Below, piece by piece: positions 1-9,399 of a DNA stretch of 64,000 nucleotides. The notes beneath the pieces are model-generated. The model ran no database searches, had not been told where the DNA came from, and was given only the letters and a program-made list of their open reading frames with translations. The translations under genes were made by a program, and so were the position numbers. The stretch is from Gemmata massiliana (GTDB lineage Bacteria; Planctomycetota; Planctomycetia; Gemmatales; Gemmataceae): positions 264,447-328,446 of the forward strand of contig HG799468.1 of assembly GCA_000531095.1 (NCBI GenBank), given 5' to 3'. Positions within the stretch are counted from its first letter, which is position 1, and each line of letters begins with the position of its first letter.

Positions 1-512
1 ATCACGCCCGCGGGGATGTGGCCCGTCACCACGCTACCGGCGCCGATAACCGTGCGATCGCCGATGGTCGCGCCCGGGCAGATGATCGCCCCACCTCCGA
101 TCCACACGTCCGAACCGATCGTCACCGGTTTCCCGAACTCGCGGGTCTTCCGCAGTTCGGCGTCTAATGGGTGCGTGGCGGCGTAGATTTGGACCGCCGG
201 GCCGACCAGCGTGCGTGCGCCGATGCGGATCTCGCACACGTCCAGCAGCACGCAGTTGAAGTTGAAGTAGACCTTCTCGCCGAGGTGGATGTTGCCGCCG
301 TAATCGCAGTAGAACGGCGGCTGGAGCCAGACCGTGTCGCCGCCCGAACCGAGCAGCTCGCGGAGCACGCGCCGGCGCACGGCCTCGTCCGCTTCGCGCG
401 TCGCGTTCAGGTCCGCGATCAGGTCGCGGGCACGCACGCGGAGGCGCGCGAGTTCTGCGTCGAGCGGGTCATACAGTTCGCCCGCGAGCATTTTCTCACG
501 TCCGGTGCGCAT
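1..512 (-). CDS. maa: Maltose O-acetyltransferase, C-terminus cut by window edge
   Basis: Acetyl-CoA-dependent acetyltransferase of the Maa/LacA/NodL family, which acetylates sugars such as maltose or glucose in the cytoplasm. Translating the minus strand gives about 170 residues: an N-terminal Mac segment (EKMLAGELYDP), then the aromatic stretch FYCDYGGNIHLG and left-handed beta-helix hexapeptide repeats (VTIGSDVWIGGGAIICPGATIG). The catalytic His is about residue 114 in ATHPLD. ATG at 512 is preferred over an internal ATG at 491 because it keeps the lysine/arginine lead-in typical of the family; this start overlaps the last 17 bases of the upstream PHP gene, suggesting coupled translation. 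Family assignment is firm; the sugar acceptor is inferred. The last residues lie outside the window. Confidence 0.88.
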   Translation of the reverse strand, partial: MRTGREKMLAGELYDPLDAELARLRVRARDLIADLNATREADEAVRRRVLRELLGSGGDTVWLQPPFYCDYGGNIHLGEKVYFNFNCVLLDVCEIRIGARTLVGPAVQIYAATHPLDAELRKTREFGKPVTIGSDVWIGGGAIICPGATIGDRTVIGAGSVVTGHIPAGV

Positions 513-1116
513 CGTTCACCTTTGCGATGCCCTTTCTTCCCCGAATCGCCGCAACGAGATCGGCGTTCGTGCGGATGTCCGCGTCGAAGTCCGTGCAGCA
601 GCACCCGACGGTGTAGGGCTGGTGCGAATCACTGTTCCCCAACTGGGCGAAGTGGGGGTACTTTTCCAGCAGTACCGCCGCTCGCGCACGCAGGTCCAGG
701 TCCATGTTGTTCGACATCACCTCGATGCCATCAAGTTCCGGCTTCTGTTCGGCGAGGATCTTCTCGAACGGCTGGCCCCAGCGGTTCGGGTGCGCGGCCA
801 CGCACGCCCCGCCCTGGCGGTGAACCTCCCGGCACAGTTCCGGCCACGCGATCCCCTTCGGCACCGCGGACGTGTTGGTGAGGCCGTAGCACAGCATGTC
901 GCCGCCGCGCCCAGTCACTTCGAGTCCGGCGAGGATGACCAGTTGCGGCGCGAACGCGCGAAGTTCTTCTAATTCCTCCTCGGGCCACTGGAAGTCGTGT
1001 TCGGTGATGACGATCCCGTCCAGCCCGGCCTTGATCGCGGCGCTCACCAGTTCAAAAGGGTCGCTGTCCGCGTCGGGCGAGTGACGCGCGGTGTGCATGT
1101 GCAGATCGAACTTCAT
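496..1116 (-). CDS. PHP-domain metal-dependent phosphoesterase
   Basis: 206-residue protein with the PHP (polymerase and histidinol phosphatase) fold, which uses a trinuclear metal centre to hydrolyse phosphoesters. Visible metal-binding motifs are DLHMHTARHSPDA at the N-terminus, ITEHD near residue 38, the Glu in GLEVTG near residue 66, AAHPNRWG in the middle and GNSDSH near residue 165. The length matches short stand-alone PHP proteins (YciV-like) rather than the polymerase domain. An AAGGA ribosome-binding site precedes the ATG. It overlaps the maltose O-acetyltransferase start, so the two are probably co-transcribed. Whether it acts on nucleoside 3',5'-bisphosphates or a sugar phosphate cannot be read from sequence. 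Confidence 0.85.
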   Translation of the reverse strand: MKFDLHMHTARHSPDADSDPFELVSAAIKAGLDGIVITEHDFQWPEEELEELRAFAPQLVILAGLEVTGRGGDMLCYGLTNTSAVPKGIAWPELCREVHRQGGACVAAHPNRWGQPFEKILAEQKPELDGIEVMSNNMDLDLRARAAVLLEKYPHFAQLGNSDSHQPYTVGCCCTDFDADIRTNADLVAAIRGRKGIAKVNDAHRT

Positions 1117-1178
1117 CGCGGTTCCTTTCCGGTGTTGCCCCTATTGTAGCAGCACGAGTTCACGCCAGGAGCGAAGCC

Positions 1179-2477
1179 ATGTCACGCGAACACGCGCTCG
1201 CGATTTGGAACGCGGCGGTCGATGTTGTGCGCCCCGCCCCCCTTGTTCGCGCGGCGCTGGAAGCGGAGCGCGCGATTCATGCTGCGCCGCGCGTTCTGGT
1301 GGTCGGGGCGGGGAAGGCCGGTCCCGGGATGGCGCAGGGGCTGGAAGAGGCGCTCGCGGACCGGCTAGACCGCGTAGAAGGGTTGCTCAACGTCCCAGCC
1401 GGAATGACCGCGCCGCTTAAACGAATCCGGCTGCACGCGGCGCGACCGCAGGGTGTGAACGAACCGACCGCCGATGGTGTCGCGGGCGCGGAGGAGATGT
1501 TGCGGCTCCTCCGGAGTGCGGGGCCGGACGACGTTGCGGTGTGTCTGATCTCCGGCGGCGGGTCCGCGCTCCTTCCCGCACCCGTCGAGGGCGTGTCACT
1601 CGCGGACAAGCTCGCGGTCACGAAGTTGCTGCACCGGTGCGGGGCCACGATCGATGAAATGAACTGCGTGCGCAAACACCTTTCGCGCGTGAAGGGCGGG
1701 CGGCTCGCGGAGGCGTTTCGCGGGAAGCGGCTCGTGTCGCTCATCGTTTCGGACGTGGTGGGCGACCCGCTCGACGTGATCGCGTCCGGGCCGACCGCGC
1801 CCGATCCGACCACGTTCGCGGACGCACTCCAGGTGCTGCGGAAGTATGAACTGAGCCGCTCTGTTCCCTCCGCGGTGGTGCGGTACCTCGAAGCAGGGAG
1901 TAAGGGGGGGCATCTCGAAACGCTCAAAACGGTTCCCGAGAGCGTGGAGAATCGCGTGATCGGCAGCAACCGTGTCGCACTCGATGCGGCGAAACGGAAG
2001 GCGGAAGAGTTGGGCTACCGCGTGCTCGATCTCGGTTCGTTCGTCGAGGGCGAAACGCGACACGTAGCAACCGCTGTGGCCGGTGTCGTGCGCAGCATCA
2101 AACGCGACGGAGCGCCGCTAAACGCGCCTGCGTGTGTGCTGCTCGGAGGGGAAACGACGGTGACGCTCGGCGCGAACGCGGGGAAAGGTGGGCGCAACCT
2201 CGAATTCGTGGCAGCGGTCGTGGCGAAACTCGGAGCCGAATTGGAAGGCGTAACCGCGCTGAGTGGCGGGACCGACGGCGAGGATGGTCCCACCGACGCG
2301 GCCGGTGCGGTCGCAGATTCGGCCACCCTCGCCGCACTCGCTGAACAAAAAATCACAGCGGACGATTTTGTCCAGCGACACGATGCGTATCATTTGTTCG
2401 ACCGCGTAGGCGGCCTGATCCGCAGCGGGCTGACGGGAACGAACGTGATGGATGTGCGCGTAATTTTGGTGCAATGA
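1179..2477 (+). CDS. Glycerate 2-kinase (GckA/TtuD, MOFRL family)
   Basis: 432-residue glycerate kinase that phosphorylates D-glycerate to 2-phosphoglycerate in glyoxylate, tartrate or serine catabolism. The N-terminal DUF4147 domain carries the glycine-rich nucleotide loop VVGAGKAGPGMA (about residues 45-56), the ISGGGSALLPAP motif, MNCVRKHLSRVKGG and the SDVVGDPLDVIASGPT motif. The C-terminal MOFRL domain carries LGGETTV, GKGGRNLEFV and SGGTDGEDGPTDAAGA. Length fits the family. The ATG follows an AGGAG box by 8 bases. It is divergent from the PHP gene. Neighbouring genes do not reveal the pathway that supplies glycerate. Confidence 0.92.
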   Translation: MSREHALAIWNAAVDVVRPAPLVRAALEAERAIHAAPRVLVVGAGKAGPGMAQGLEEALADRLDRVEGLLNVPAGMTAPLKRIRLHAARPQGVNEPTADGVAGAEEMLRLLRSAGPDDVAVCLISGGGSALLPAPVEGVSLADKLAVTKLLHRCGATIDEMNCVRKHLSRVKGGRLAEAFRGKRLVSLIVSDVVGDPLDVIASGPTAPDPTTFADALQVLRKYELSRSVPSAVVRYLEAGSKGGHLETLKTVPESVENRVIGSNRVALDAAKRKAEELGYRVLDLGSFVEGETRHVATAVAGVVRSIKRDGAPLNAPACVLLGGETTVTLGANAGKGGRNLEFVAAVVAKLGAELEGVTALSGGTDGEDGPTDAAGAVADSATLAALAEQKITADDFVQRHDAYHLFDRVGGLIRSGLTGTNVMDVRVILVQ

Positions 2478-2740
2478 AGTGTGAAGATTTTGCTCGGTGC
2501 AGCACGGGTGCTTGTAATTCCTACAGCCTGAAATGCAGCGTTTTCCCGTTTTTTACCTATTGACCTCGCGCGCGATCGGAGCAGGTGACGCTGTACGGGC
2601 ACGCGGATTGCATTTTTGTGATTGGCACGAGGCGTGCTCTAACTTCTTTCGTTCTCAACCGGCACCGCCGAAGAGATGAAACGGGGCTGGAACTGAAGAG
2701 GCAGGTGGACCGCGGCCGGAACCGCGTTCCCCAATAACTT

Positions 2741-2821
2741 CCGGTCGGTCGTGAGCCATACGAGGAGGTTGCGGAAGATCCGCTCCACTCGTGAAGCTCG
2801 TGACCGACCGGTTGGTTTTTT
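2741..2821 (+). terminator. Possible intrinsic terminator in the 343-bp gap after glycerate kinase
   Basis: Arms CCGGTCGGTC (2741-2750) and GACCGACCGG (2802-2811) pair perfectly, extend inward with one imperfect step, and are followed on the plus strand by TTGGTTTTTT. It would stop plus-strand transcription before the convergent ceramidase-like gene. The rest of 2478-2820 shows no convincing gene. The loop is long (about 50 bases), which lowers confidence. Confidence 0.4.
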
Positions 2822-4224
2822 CACTTCACCGACACGTCCTTCAACAACTCGCCGATCGCTTTCTCGATCTTCACGGACGCACCCACTTCCAGGAAACTCG
2901 ACCGGGCGCGCCACGTTTCGTAGCCGCCGAGTTCGTGGTGCGCGGGCGTGGGCAGGTACCCGAAGTAGCCGTTCGCCAGTGACACGACACAGGTCGTTTT
3001 GAGCGTGCTGCTTTTCTTGATCGACAGACCGATCTCGGTGAACACCTCGCACGGGATCGCGACGATTGCGGAGTTGCCGATCACCGTAACTTGGAGCGGA
3101 ACCTTGAACGTGTCGGGGTACCGCGCCATCTGCACCGTCTCGTTGGCGTAGGTTTCCTCCGCGGTTCTCAACTCGCGCCCCTTGGCTTTGTCCAGAATCG
3201 CCACTGCGCGTTTCACCTCGTCGGGTGTCGGCTTGCGGACCCCGAGTTCGATTTCCTTCGTAACGGTTCGCAGGTGGGGGCGGGTGTACTCGGCTTTGTC
3301 TAGCGCCTTAACCGCGGCGGTCGCAACGGCGTCCGCAACGACACGTGACTGCTCGCCGGGTTGCACCTTGGGCGCGGCCTCGCGGAAGTTGATGTTGTTC
3401 ACGTCGCCGCTGGTGCCGTTCGAGAGCACCCCGACGAAGCCCTTGCCGGCTTTGAGCTTTTGCCCGACGAGGTCCGCGAACACGCCGAAGTAGTCCGCGG
3501 AGAGCGCCGGCATGTCGCCGACGTAGTGCAGCGAGTAGTTCGCGAACAGCGCGAGGGGCTTGTCGTCCGCGGTTCGTAGCGACATGACCGTGACGCGCGG
3601 GTCGGTCGGCCCCGCGGGTTCGAGGAGGTCCATGCTCGCGCGGGGCGGGTTCATCTTCACCCGGTCGGTTTCGCCGCCGAACGGGTCGAGGTTCTTCACG
3701 CCCGGCTTCATCTTCCACCGGCGGTTGAACACCTGGTTCGGCTCCTCGCCCACGCCCCACGCCACCTTCGCCGGTACGCGGTTCTTGTGCGTGTGCTCGA
3801 TACCCTCGGCTATCTTCTGCGCGAGGAACTTCGAGTAGTCCCGTTCGGCCTCGCTCCCGAACACGCTCGCGACGGTCGGCGCGGTGTGCGTGTGGGTGGC
3901 CGAGACGAGCATGTTGGTCGCGGGGATGCCGGTCTTCTTCTCCGCGAGTTGCTTCGCTTCGTCGATGAGTTCGCGCGGGATCACGCAACTGTCCACGACC
4001 ACGATAGCGAACTTCGTGGTGCCGTCGTCGAGCACGATGCAGCGCGCGTGGAGCGGATCGTGAGCGGCGTTCGCTTTTCGATCATTGAACCCGCCGTTCA
4101 CGGACACCGGGAACTTCTGCGGCGTGACGTCCATTGCGTAAGCGCCGGCGCGGAACTCCGGCGGAGCGGCCGTTGCGAGAGACGGCGCCAGGAGCGCGAG
4201 AAATAGAGCAGCGGTTCGGGGCAT
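2821..4224 (-). CDS. Secreted neutral/alkaline ceramidase-like hydrolase
   Basis: 467-residue exported protein resembling the N-terminal catalytic domain of neutral/alkaline non-lysosomal ceramidases, zinc enzymes that cleave N-acyl-sphingosine. A signal peptide (MPRTAALFLALLAPSLATAA) precedes the mature start, then DVTP, the VSATHTHTAP zinc motif (compare TSTHTHSGP in the family), a conserved FANYSLHYVGD segment and SNGTSGDVNNINF. A longer open frame continues 52 codons upstream of the chosen ATG, but only the start at 4224 places the signal peptide at the terminus. Planctomycetes carry many such proteins with unknown amide substrates, so a ceramide substrate is not assured. It is monocistronic and divergent from the next gene. 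Confidence 0.8.
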   Translation of the reverse strand: MPRTAALFLALLAPSLATAAPPEFRAGAYAMDVTPQKFPVSVNGGFNDRKANAAHDPLHARCIVLDDGTTKFAIVVVDSCVIPRELIDEAKQLAEKKTGIPATNMLVSATHTHTAPTVASVFGSEAERDYSKFLAQKIAEGIEHTHKNRVPAKVAWGVGEEPNQVFNRRWKMKPGVKNLDPFGGETDRVKMNPPRASMDLLEPAGPTDPRVTVMSLRTADDKPLALFANYSLHYVGDMPALSADYFGVFADLVGQKLKAGKGFVGVLSNGTSGDVNNINFREAAPKVQPGEQSRVVADAVATAAVKALDKAEYTRPHLRTVTKEIELGVRKPTPDEVKRAVAILDKAKGRELRTAEETYANETVQMARYPDTFKVPLQVTVIGNSAIVAIPCEVFTEIGLSIKKSSTLKTTCVVSLANGYFGYLPTPAHHELGGYETWRARSSFLEVGASVKIEKAIGELLKDVSVK

Positions 4225-4580
4225 GTGGAACCTCAAAGCGGTGGGGCACGAGACAAAGGCGGGAGTTTGGTGGCGGGATTTCGTGGCGGATGTTCTTTGT
4301 GATGTTGGAGGTCGAAGAACGGCTGGTGTTGATCGATCGCGAGTATTGGCGTGCTTGGTTTGCGGTGCAGTCGTAGCCATTTACGCAGTGATTACCCGAT
4401 CCGCACTTGTGGCGGGTTGCGAAAATCGGATCGGGCCGAAAATCTGAACATACGGCTGTCAATTATCCGGACACTCGTGTGCTGTAAAAACCGTCACTTC
4501 CTTGCAATGCCGACAAGTGACACTAACGTTTTATGCCGGATAATCCTTACCTCCTCGCCCCATCAGAGGAGCCCGAGTTA
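4225..4580. other. Divergent intergenic region
   Basis: 356 bp between the ceramidase-like gene (minus) and the protease-like gene (plus). It must hold both promoters. Several short open frames here have no ribosome-binding site or recognisable product. An AGAGGAG box at its right end belongs to the next gene. Confidence 0.5.
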
Positions 4581-6428
4581 ATGCCCGCCCCTTTTCTGCG
4601 AGTGGAACTACTCGAACCGCGCGACGTTCCCGCCAGGTTCGGCTCCCCGTGGCCGGACGGCGAGCGCATCACGCTTAGTTTTGCCCCCGATGGCACACAC
4701 ATCGGTTCCGAGGCGTCGGACCTGCTTGCACAACTCGGCCCGAACGCGCGAATCGCGGTTCTGCGTGCGTTCCAGACATGGGCGACTTACGCGGATGTGA
4801 ACATCGGACTCGTGTCCGATTCGGGCGCGGCCTTGGGTACCGGCGGTGCGGTGCAGGGTGATCCGCGGTTCGGTGACATCCGCGTGGGCGGGCGGGCACT
4901 TCCCACAGACGTACTGGCAATCACGGCCCCGTACAATCTGTACGACAATTACTCCGGCGATCTCGTGGTGAATACGGCCGTACCGTTCGGCCCCGGTGGA
5001 TACGATCTTTACACGGCGATGCTTCAGGAGGCCGGCCACGCGCTCGGGATCGGCAACAGCCCCGATCCGGCGTCGGTGATGTACGAGTTCTACAGCGGCG
5101 CGCGGACGGGACTCTCGGCGGGAGACATCGCAGCGATTCAGGCACTCTACGGCGCGCGCCAGCCCGACCGGTACGAAGGGGCCGAGGGGAACAGCACGCT
5201 CGCCACCGCGACCCGCAACTCGGACGTCACCGCGGACATTACCGCGACCGGTGACGTCGACACCTACAAGTTTACCGTTGGGTTGCTCACACAGAGCGTG
5301 ACGGTGAATCTCCGCGCCGCGGGGCTGAGTCTGCTCACCGCGCGGGTCGAGGTGCTCGACGGGACAGGGCGCGTGCTGGCGACGCGAACTGTCACCGATC
5401 CAACGGCCAATGACATCACGATGTCGCTGGGCGGTCTGCGCGCGGGCTCAACGTACTACGTCCGCGTGTCGAGCGCGCCGGGCAGTGCATTCGGAGCTGG
5501 GGCTTACACACTCCAAATCCGGCAGTCGTCGCTACTCACGCAAGTCACGGATGTAGTGGGGAGCCTGCTCGAAGAAACCGGGCTGAACGACACACTGATT
5601 ACCGCGACGGGGCTATTGAGTAAGACGCTCGCACCGGGACCGCAAACCGAATACGGCACGCGGGCCTCGTTCGGTGCGCCCAGCGACGTGGATTACTACC
5701 GACTCACGGTTCCCGGTTCGGCATCGGACGGGTCCGTGAGTCTGTTGATTACGGTTTGGGGCGCGGACGGGCGGGCGCTGAACCCGTGGATCGAGGTGCG
5801 CGACGCGACGGGGCGCACGTTCACGGCTGAAGTCGTTGCCGCCAACGGGAACACGACGACGGTGCAAGTGACCGGGCTGAAGGCCGGGATGACGTACTTC
5901 GTGAAGACGTCCTCCGACAGCGGAGCGGCGGGCGACTACACCTTTGCGGCCGATGTTCGGACCGATGCGGTCTCTGTTCCGGAACTGGCGACCGGCACGG
6001 TGGGCGCAACGTCCTCGGCAACCACCGAATTCACCCTGGACCAAACGGGCCAGGTCCATCTCGTGCTCAGCGCGACCGGCGCACGCGGCACGGCGGAAGC
6101 TGTCATCACGAACGAGGCCGGTGAAGTGGTCGGGTGGTTTAGCGCCGCGGCCGGGCGCGGGCGCTCGCTGGACGTGTACCTCGCCGCGGGTAAGTACACG
6201 GTCACCATGCGCTCGGTGAGCGGCGACGACTTGGGCTTCCAACTGAGCCTCGCCATTGTGACCGACCCAGTGGGCGCGCAGCCCGAAGACCCGACCGGGA
6301 CTCCCGCTCCTACAACGCCCCCGAACCCGCCCCCGAGCGAGCCGCCACCTCCCACGGACCCGATTCCGCCGAGTGAGCCGCCACCACCCCCTCCGCCACC
6401 CGATCCGGACCCGCCGGCGCAGTGGTGA
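4581..6428 (+). CDS. Matrixin-like secreted protein with degenerate zinc motif and PPC domains
   Basis: 615-residue surface or secreted protein. The N-terminal RVELLEPRDVPA resembles the LExR..PA start seen in many planctomycete exported proteins. Residues of about 20-190 look like a matrixin-type metalloprotease domain ending in LYG, but the zinc motif reads QEAGHALGIGN at 149-159 instead of HExxHxxGxxH: the first and third His are Gln and Asn, while the Glu, middle His and Met-turn SVMY (167) remain. Two bacterial pre-peptidase C-terminal-like domains follow (GDVDTYKFTV and SDVDYYRLTV), then a beta-rich region and a Pro-rich tail of about 45 residues. ATG 4581 is preferred over 4533 because AGAGGAG lies 9 bases upstream. 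It may be a pseudoprotease that binds rather than cleaves. Confidence 0.75.
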   Translation: MPAPFLRVELLEPRDVPARFGSPWPDGERITLSFAPDGTHIGSEASDLLAQLGPNARIAVLRAFQTWATYADVNIGLVSDSGAALGTGGAVQGDPRFGDIRVGGRALPTDVLAITAPYNLYDNYSGDLVVNTAVPFGPGGYDLYTAMLQEAGHALGIGNSPDPASVMYEFYSGARTGLSAGDIAAIQALYGARQPDRYEGAEGNSTLATATRNSDVTADITATGDVDTYKFTVGLLTQSVTVNLRAAGLSLLTARVEVLDGTGRVLATRTVTDPTANDITMSLGGLRAGSTYYVRVSSAPGSAFGAGAYTLQIRQSSLLTQVTDVVGSLLEETGLNDTLITATGLLSKTLAPGPQTEYGTRASFGAPSDVDYYRLTVPGSASDGSVSLLITVWGADGRALNPWIEVRDATGRTFTAEVVAANGNTTTVQVTGLKAGMTYFVKTSSDSGAAGDYTFAADVRTDAVSVPELATGTVGATSSATTEFTLDQTGQVHLVLSATGARGTAEAVITNEAGEVVGWFSAAAGRGRSLDVYLAAGKYTVTMRSVSGDDLGFQLSLAIVTDPVGAQPEDPTGTPAPTTPPNPPPSEPPPPTDPIPPSEPPPPPPPPDPDPPAQW

Positions 6429-6707
6429 CGGGTGAGCCGGGACGGACCGGTACAGGTGTCGGAATTGTGTGTAGCACAAAGCCGCATCTGACCGGATCGG
6501 AGTCCGAGAGCCGTATAAACCTGAACTCCGATGTCACTGAGCGGCACACTCGGAGCAGAATGTCTGGGCGCTTGGGATGCAGAAGGACACGCGCGCTCGG
6601 GGCTGTGTTACAAAACGCGAGAAACAGGCAGAGACGTCTGTACCACAGCACCATAGAGACATAGACAAGAACGTTGTCACACGAGTACCCGAGGAGCGGC
6701 CGAAGAA

Positions 6708-7055
6708 ATGCAGATCGCGCTCGGTAAAGCGAGTGGGGCCGCGCTCCTACGGGTCGGCCGCGAACTCGTTCGGTGCACGCCCGACAACCTCGCGGAAATT
6801 CACTGCGACGTGTATCTGGAACAGGCCGAGTCCGGGCTGGGCGTGACGTGTCACATCACTTGCCCCCAATGCCCGCAGGCCAGTGTACTTCGTCCGCGGG
6901 AGTTACTCCGCCGGGCCGTACTCGATCTGGTGAGTACGTTCGAGCACAACGGAACGCGAATCACCGGACTGCGCCTCATCAGTCTCGTCGGGACCGACAA
7001 GAAGATCACTACGTCCGTCGCTCCGCTCGAACCATCGGGCGCGAGTGCCGCGTGA
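6708..7055 (+). CDS. Small hypothetical protein with CxxxCxxC motif
   Basis: 115 residues, not recognised. It contains CHITCPQCPQ near residue 48, compatible with a small metal site or redox pair, flanked by helices predicted from sequence (RPRELLRRAVLDLVSTFEHNG). A GAGGAG box lies 11 bases upstream of the ATG, and the codon positions look coding. It ends five bases before the convergent molybdenum-carrier-like gene. No signal peptide or membrane segment. The 279 bp before it contain nothing recognisable. Confidence 0.5.
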   Translation: MQIALGKASGAALLRVGRELVRCTPDNLAEIHCDVYLEQAESGLGVTCHITCPQCPQASVLRPRELLRRAVLDLVSTFEHNGTRITGLRLISLVGTDKKITTSVAPLEPSGASAA

Positions 7056-7060
7056 CAGAG

Positions 7061-7540
7061 TCAGTCTGCGTCGCGAAGGAGTTGAAAGACTTCGGCCAAA
7101 AATGTGATCGCGAATGCTTCAATTCCCGGCGACGTGCGGGCCGAGTTGCCGGCCACGTTTAGCACGCGGGCGCCCGTCTGAATGAGCCAATCGACTACAT
7201 CTGTCGGAGCCGGTGAATCGCCCGGAGTGACCTCGAAATGCGGGCGCCCGTAGCGCTCGCACAACTCCAGCGTGAGGCGCTCGCCCGGTGAGTCCCAGTC
7301 GATCGCGAACCGGAGCGTGGCGTCCGAGTCTTTCACATTGAGTGCGGTGCGCGGCGGGTACCGGTCGCTCGTGTGCTCGCGGATGCCGTAGAGTTCAGCG
7401 AATTCGGGCCGCGCGCCGTCCAGCGCGCGGAACCCCTTCGGCATCCACCCGCCGGTCGCGATCCCGGCGGCCCGGGCCGCGATCAGACCCGCCCGGTCCG
7501 CGCCGGTCTGCCCGCCGGAAATTACGCGCTCCAGTTTCAT
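7061..7540 (-). CDS. Putative molybdenum-carrier-like protein
   Basis: 159-residue cytoplasmic protein of the putative Moco-carrier family (related to YpsA/SLOG Rossmann folds). The signature ISGGQTGADRAGLIAA at residues 7-22 and GGWMPKGFRALDG at about 30-42 are diagnostic; a later LNVAGNSART segment closes the nucleotide-binding fold. The family is inferred to bind molybdopterin or a nucleotide, but the biological role is uncertain. The ATG at 7540 has a GGAGG box just upstream. A much longer frame continues upstream through the antisense of the kinase gene and is not real. Confidence 0.75.
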   Translation of the reverse strand: MKLERVISGGQTGADRAGLIAARAAGIATGGWMPKGFRALDGARPEFAELYGIREHTSDRYPPRTALNVKDSDATLRFAIDWDSPGERLTLELCERYGRPHFEVTPGDSPAPTDVVDWLIQTGARVLNVAGNSARTSPGIEAFAITFLAEVFQLLRDAD

Positions 7541-7590
7541 GGCCCCTCCGTGGTCGCCCCGAACCATCTTATCGGCGGCACGCGGGGCCG

Positions 7591-9399
7591 TCAGGCGACC
7601 GCGACCGCGGGCGGGGTACACACCTGAACCGGGGGCACCTCGTGACGCAGCCCGCTGCGCCACGGGAACGCATCCTCCACGGCCAGGATCAGCTCGTTCG
7701 GGCGGTACGGCTTCTTCACGAACCCGACCATGTGTTCCTTTTCCAGATCGGAGAGCTGCTCGGCCGCGTACCCGCTGGCGAAGATTACTTTCACGCGCGG
7801 GTTCAGGTCGAGGAGTTGGCGGAACGCCTCGCGCCCGGACAGTACGGGCATGGTCAGGTCGAGGAGCACGAGGTCGATACGGTCCTTCTCCCGCGCGTAC
7901 AACTCGACCGCTTCCTTCCCGTCGGACGCCTGGAGCACGCAGTACCCCCGGCCCTGGAGGGTCATTACGGCCAGTTTGCGGATGAGTTCCTCGTCGTCCA
8001 CGACGAGCACCGTCTCCTTGCCGATCCGGGTCGAAGGGGGGAGCGATTCGGGGGCCGCGACGACCTTCGCCTCCTCGCTCCGGGGCAGGTAGATGTCGAA
8101 CCGCGTGCCCGCGCCCACCTCGGAGTAGCAATCGATCCAGCCCTTGTGCTGGCGCACGATCGCGAACACCATCGCGAGCCCCAACCCGGTCCCCTTGCCC
8201 ACGTCTTTGGTGGTGAAGAACGGCTCGTAGATCCGGGCCTTCACCTCCGGCGACATCCCGGCGCCGGTGTCCGCCACGCGCAGGCGCACGAAGTCCCCGC
8301 GCTTCGCGGGCGGGCCGTCGGTGACCGCAACGCACCCGGTTTCGATGGTAATCTGCCCGGTCCCGCCGATCGCGTCGCGGGCGTTGATGCACAGGTTCAT
8401 CAGCACCTGGTTGAGTTGCGTCGGGTCCGCGTGCACCGCCCACAACTCATCGCCCAGGTGCGTCTCGATCCGGGTGAGGGGATCGATGGTGCGCTGGAGC
8501 AGACCGACGACTTCGGTCACGATCCCGTTGAGATTAGTGGGGCGCCAGTCCAGTTGGTGCCGGCGCGAGAACCCGAGGAGCCGCTGGGTCAGCGCCGCGG
8601 CACGGACCGCGGCGCTCTGGGCGGACGAAACCAGCGCGTGGTCCGGGTGCCCCGGTGCGAGGGACGGGAGCATCATCTCCAGGTTGCCGAGGATGACCGT
8701 GAGCAGGTTGTTGAAGTCGTGCGCGATTCCCCCGGCCAACTGGCCGATCGCGTCCATCTTGCTCGCCTGGTGGACGTGGGCCTCGAGCCGGCGCTGCTCG
8801 GTCACGTCCCAGCAGATGCCGAGCACGCCGGTGGTGCGCCCGGTCGCGTCGCGCACCGGGGTGAGTACGCGCCGCACGCAGGTCCGGCGCTCGCCCGCGA
8901 GCGCCTCGGTCTCGCTCTCCACGCTCCGGCCCTCGGTGAGCACGGTCCGCACCTCTTCGGCGTGGGCGTGGGCGCGCGCCGCATCGTAGAGATCGGTTTC
9001 GGTGGACCCGATGATTTCGCCCTCCGCGCGCCCGGCGCTCTTGCAGAACTGGGCGTTGGCCGCGACGAACCGGTGCTCGCGGTCCTGGAGGAAGATCCCC
9101 TGGCCCAAGTTCTCGATCAGAGTTCGGTACTTCTCCTCGCTCTGGCGCATCGCGCGCTCGGCGAGTTTGCGCTCGCGCACCTCGTTTTCCAGCGCGAACG
9201 TGCGGCGCCGGGCCGTTTGCGCGAGGTGCGCGGCCAGTGCCAGCAGCGCGGTCGTGAGGAGCCCGACCAGGAGCGCCAGTCGCGGCAGCGCCAGGTTCTC
9301 CCGGGCGAGCGCGTCCGGGGTGGGCCACACCGTGAGGCGCCACTCGTGCCCGCGGAAGTTGATCGGCAGGCTCTGGCTCCACCGCCCCCGGCCCCGGGT
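7591..9399 (-). CDS. Hybrid sensor histidine kinase, C-terminal part (after frameshift)
   Basis: Roughly 600 residues in a different frame from the N-terminal half but clearly the same gene. In order: a transmembrane helix ([17 protein letters not shown]), a PAS domain ([17 protein letters not shown]), a linker helix and kinase core with phosphoacceptor His in [18 protein letters not shown]-binding N box ([11 protein letters not shown]), G1 (DTGAGM), G2 (GKGTGLGLA), and a C-terminal receiver domain (TVLVVDDEE, phosphoacceptor Asp in LVLLDLTMP, Lys in FVKKPYRP). The kinase would autophosphorylate and relay to its own receiver. The frame has no start codon or ribosome-binding site of its own near 9399; continuity with the upstream frame is required for function. 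Confidence 0.85.
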   Translation of the reverse strand, partial: TRGRGRWSQSLPINFRGHEWRLTVWPTPDALARENLALPRLALLVGLLTTALLALAAHLAQTARRRTFALENEVRERKLAERAMRQSEEKYRTLIENLGQGIFLQDREHRFVAANAQFCKSAGRAEGEIIGSTETDLYDAARAHAHAEEVRTVLTEGRSVESETEALAGERRTCVRRVLTPVRDATGRTTGVLGICWDVTEQRRLEAHVHQASKMDAIGQLAGGIAHDFNNLLTVILGNLEMMLPSLAPGHPDHALVSSAQSAAVRAAALTQRLLGFSRRHQLDWRPTNLNGIVTEVVGLLQRTIDPLTRIETHLGDELWAVHADPTQLNQVLMNLCINARDAIGGTGQITIETGCVAVTDGPPAKRGDFVRLRVADTGAGMSPEVKARIYEPFFTTKDVGKGTGLGLAMVFAIVRQHKGWIDCYSEVGAGTRFDIYLPRSEEAKVVAAPESLPPSTRIGKETVLVVDDEELIRKLAVMTLQGRGYCVLQASDGKEAVELYAREKDRIDLVLLDLTMPVLSGREAFRQLLDLNPRVKVIFASGYAAEQLSDLEKEHMVGFVKKPYRPNELILAVEDAFPWRSGLRHEVPPVQVCTPPAVAVA

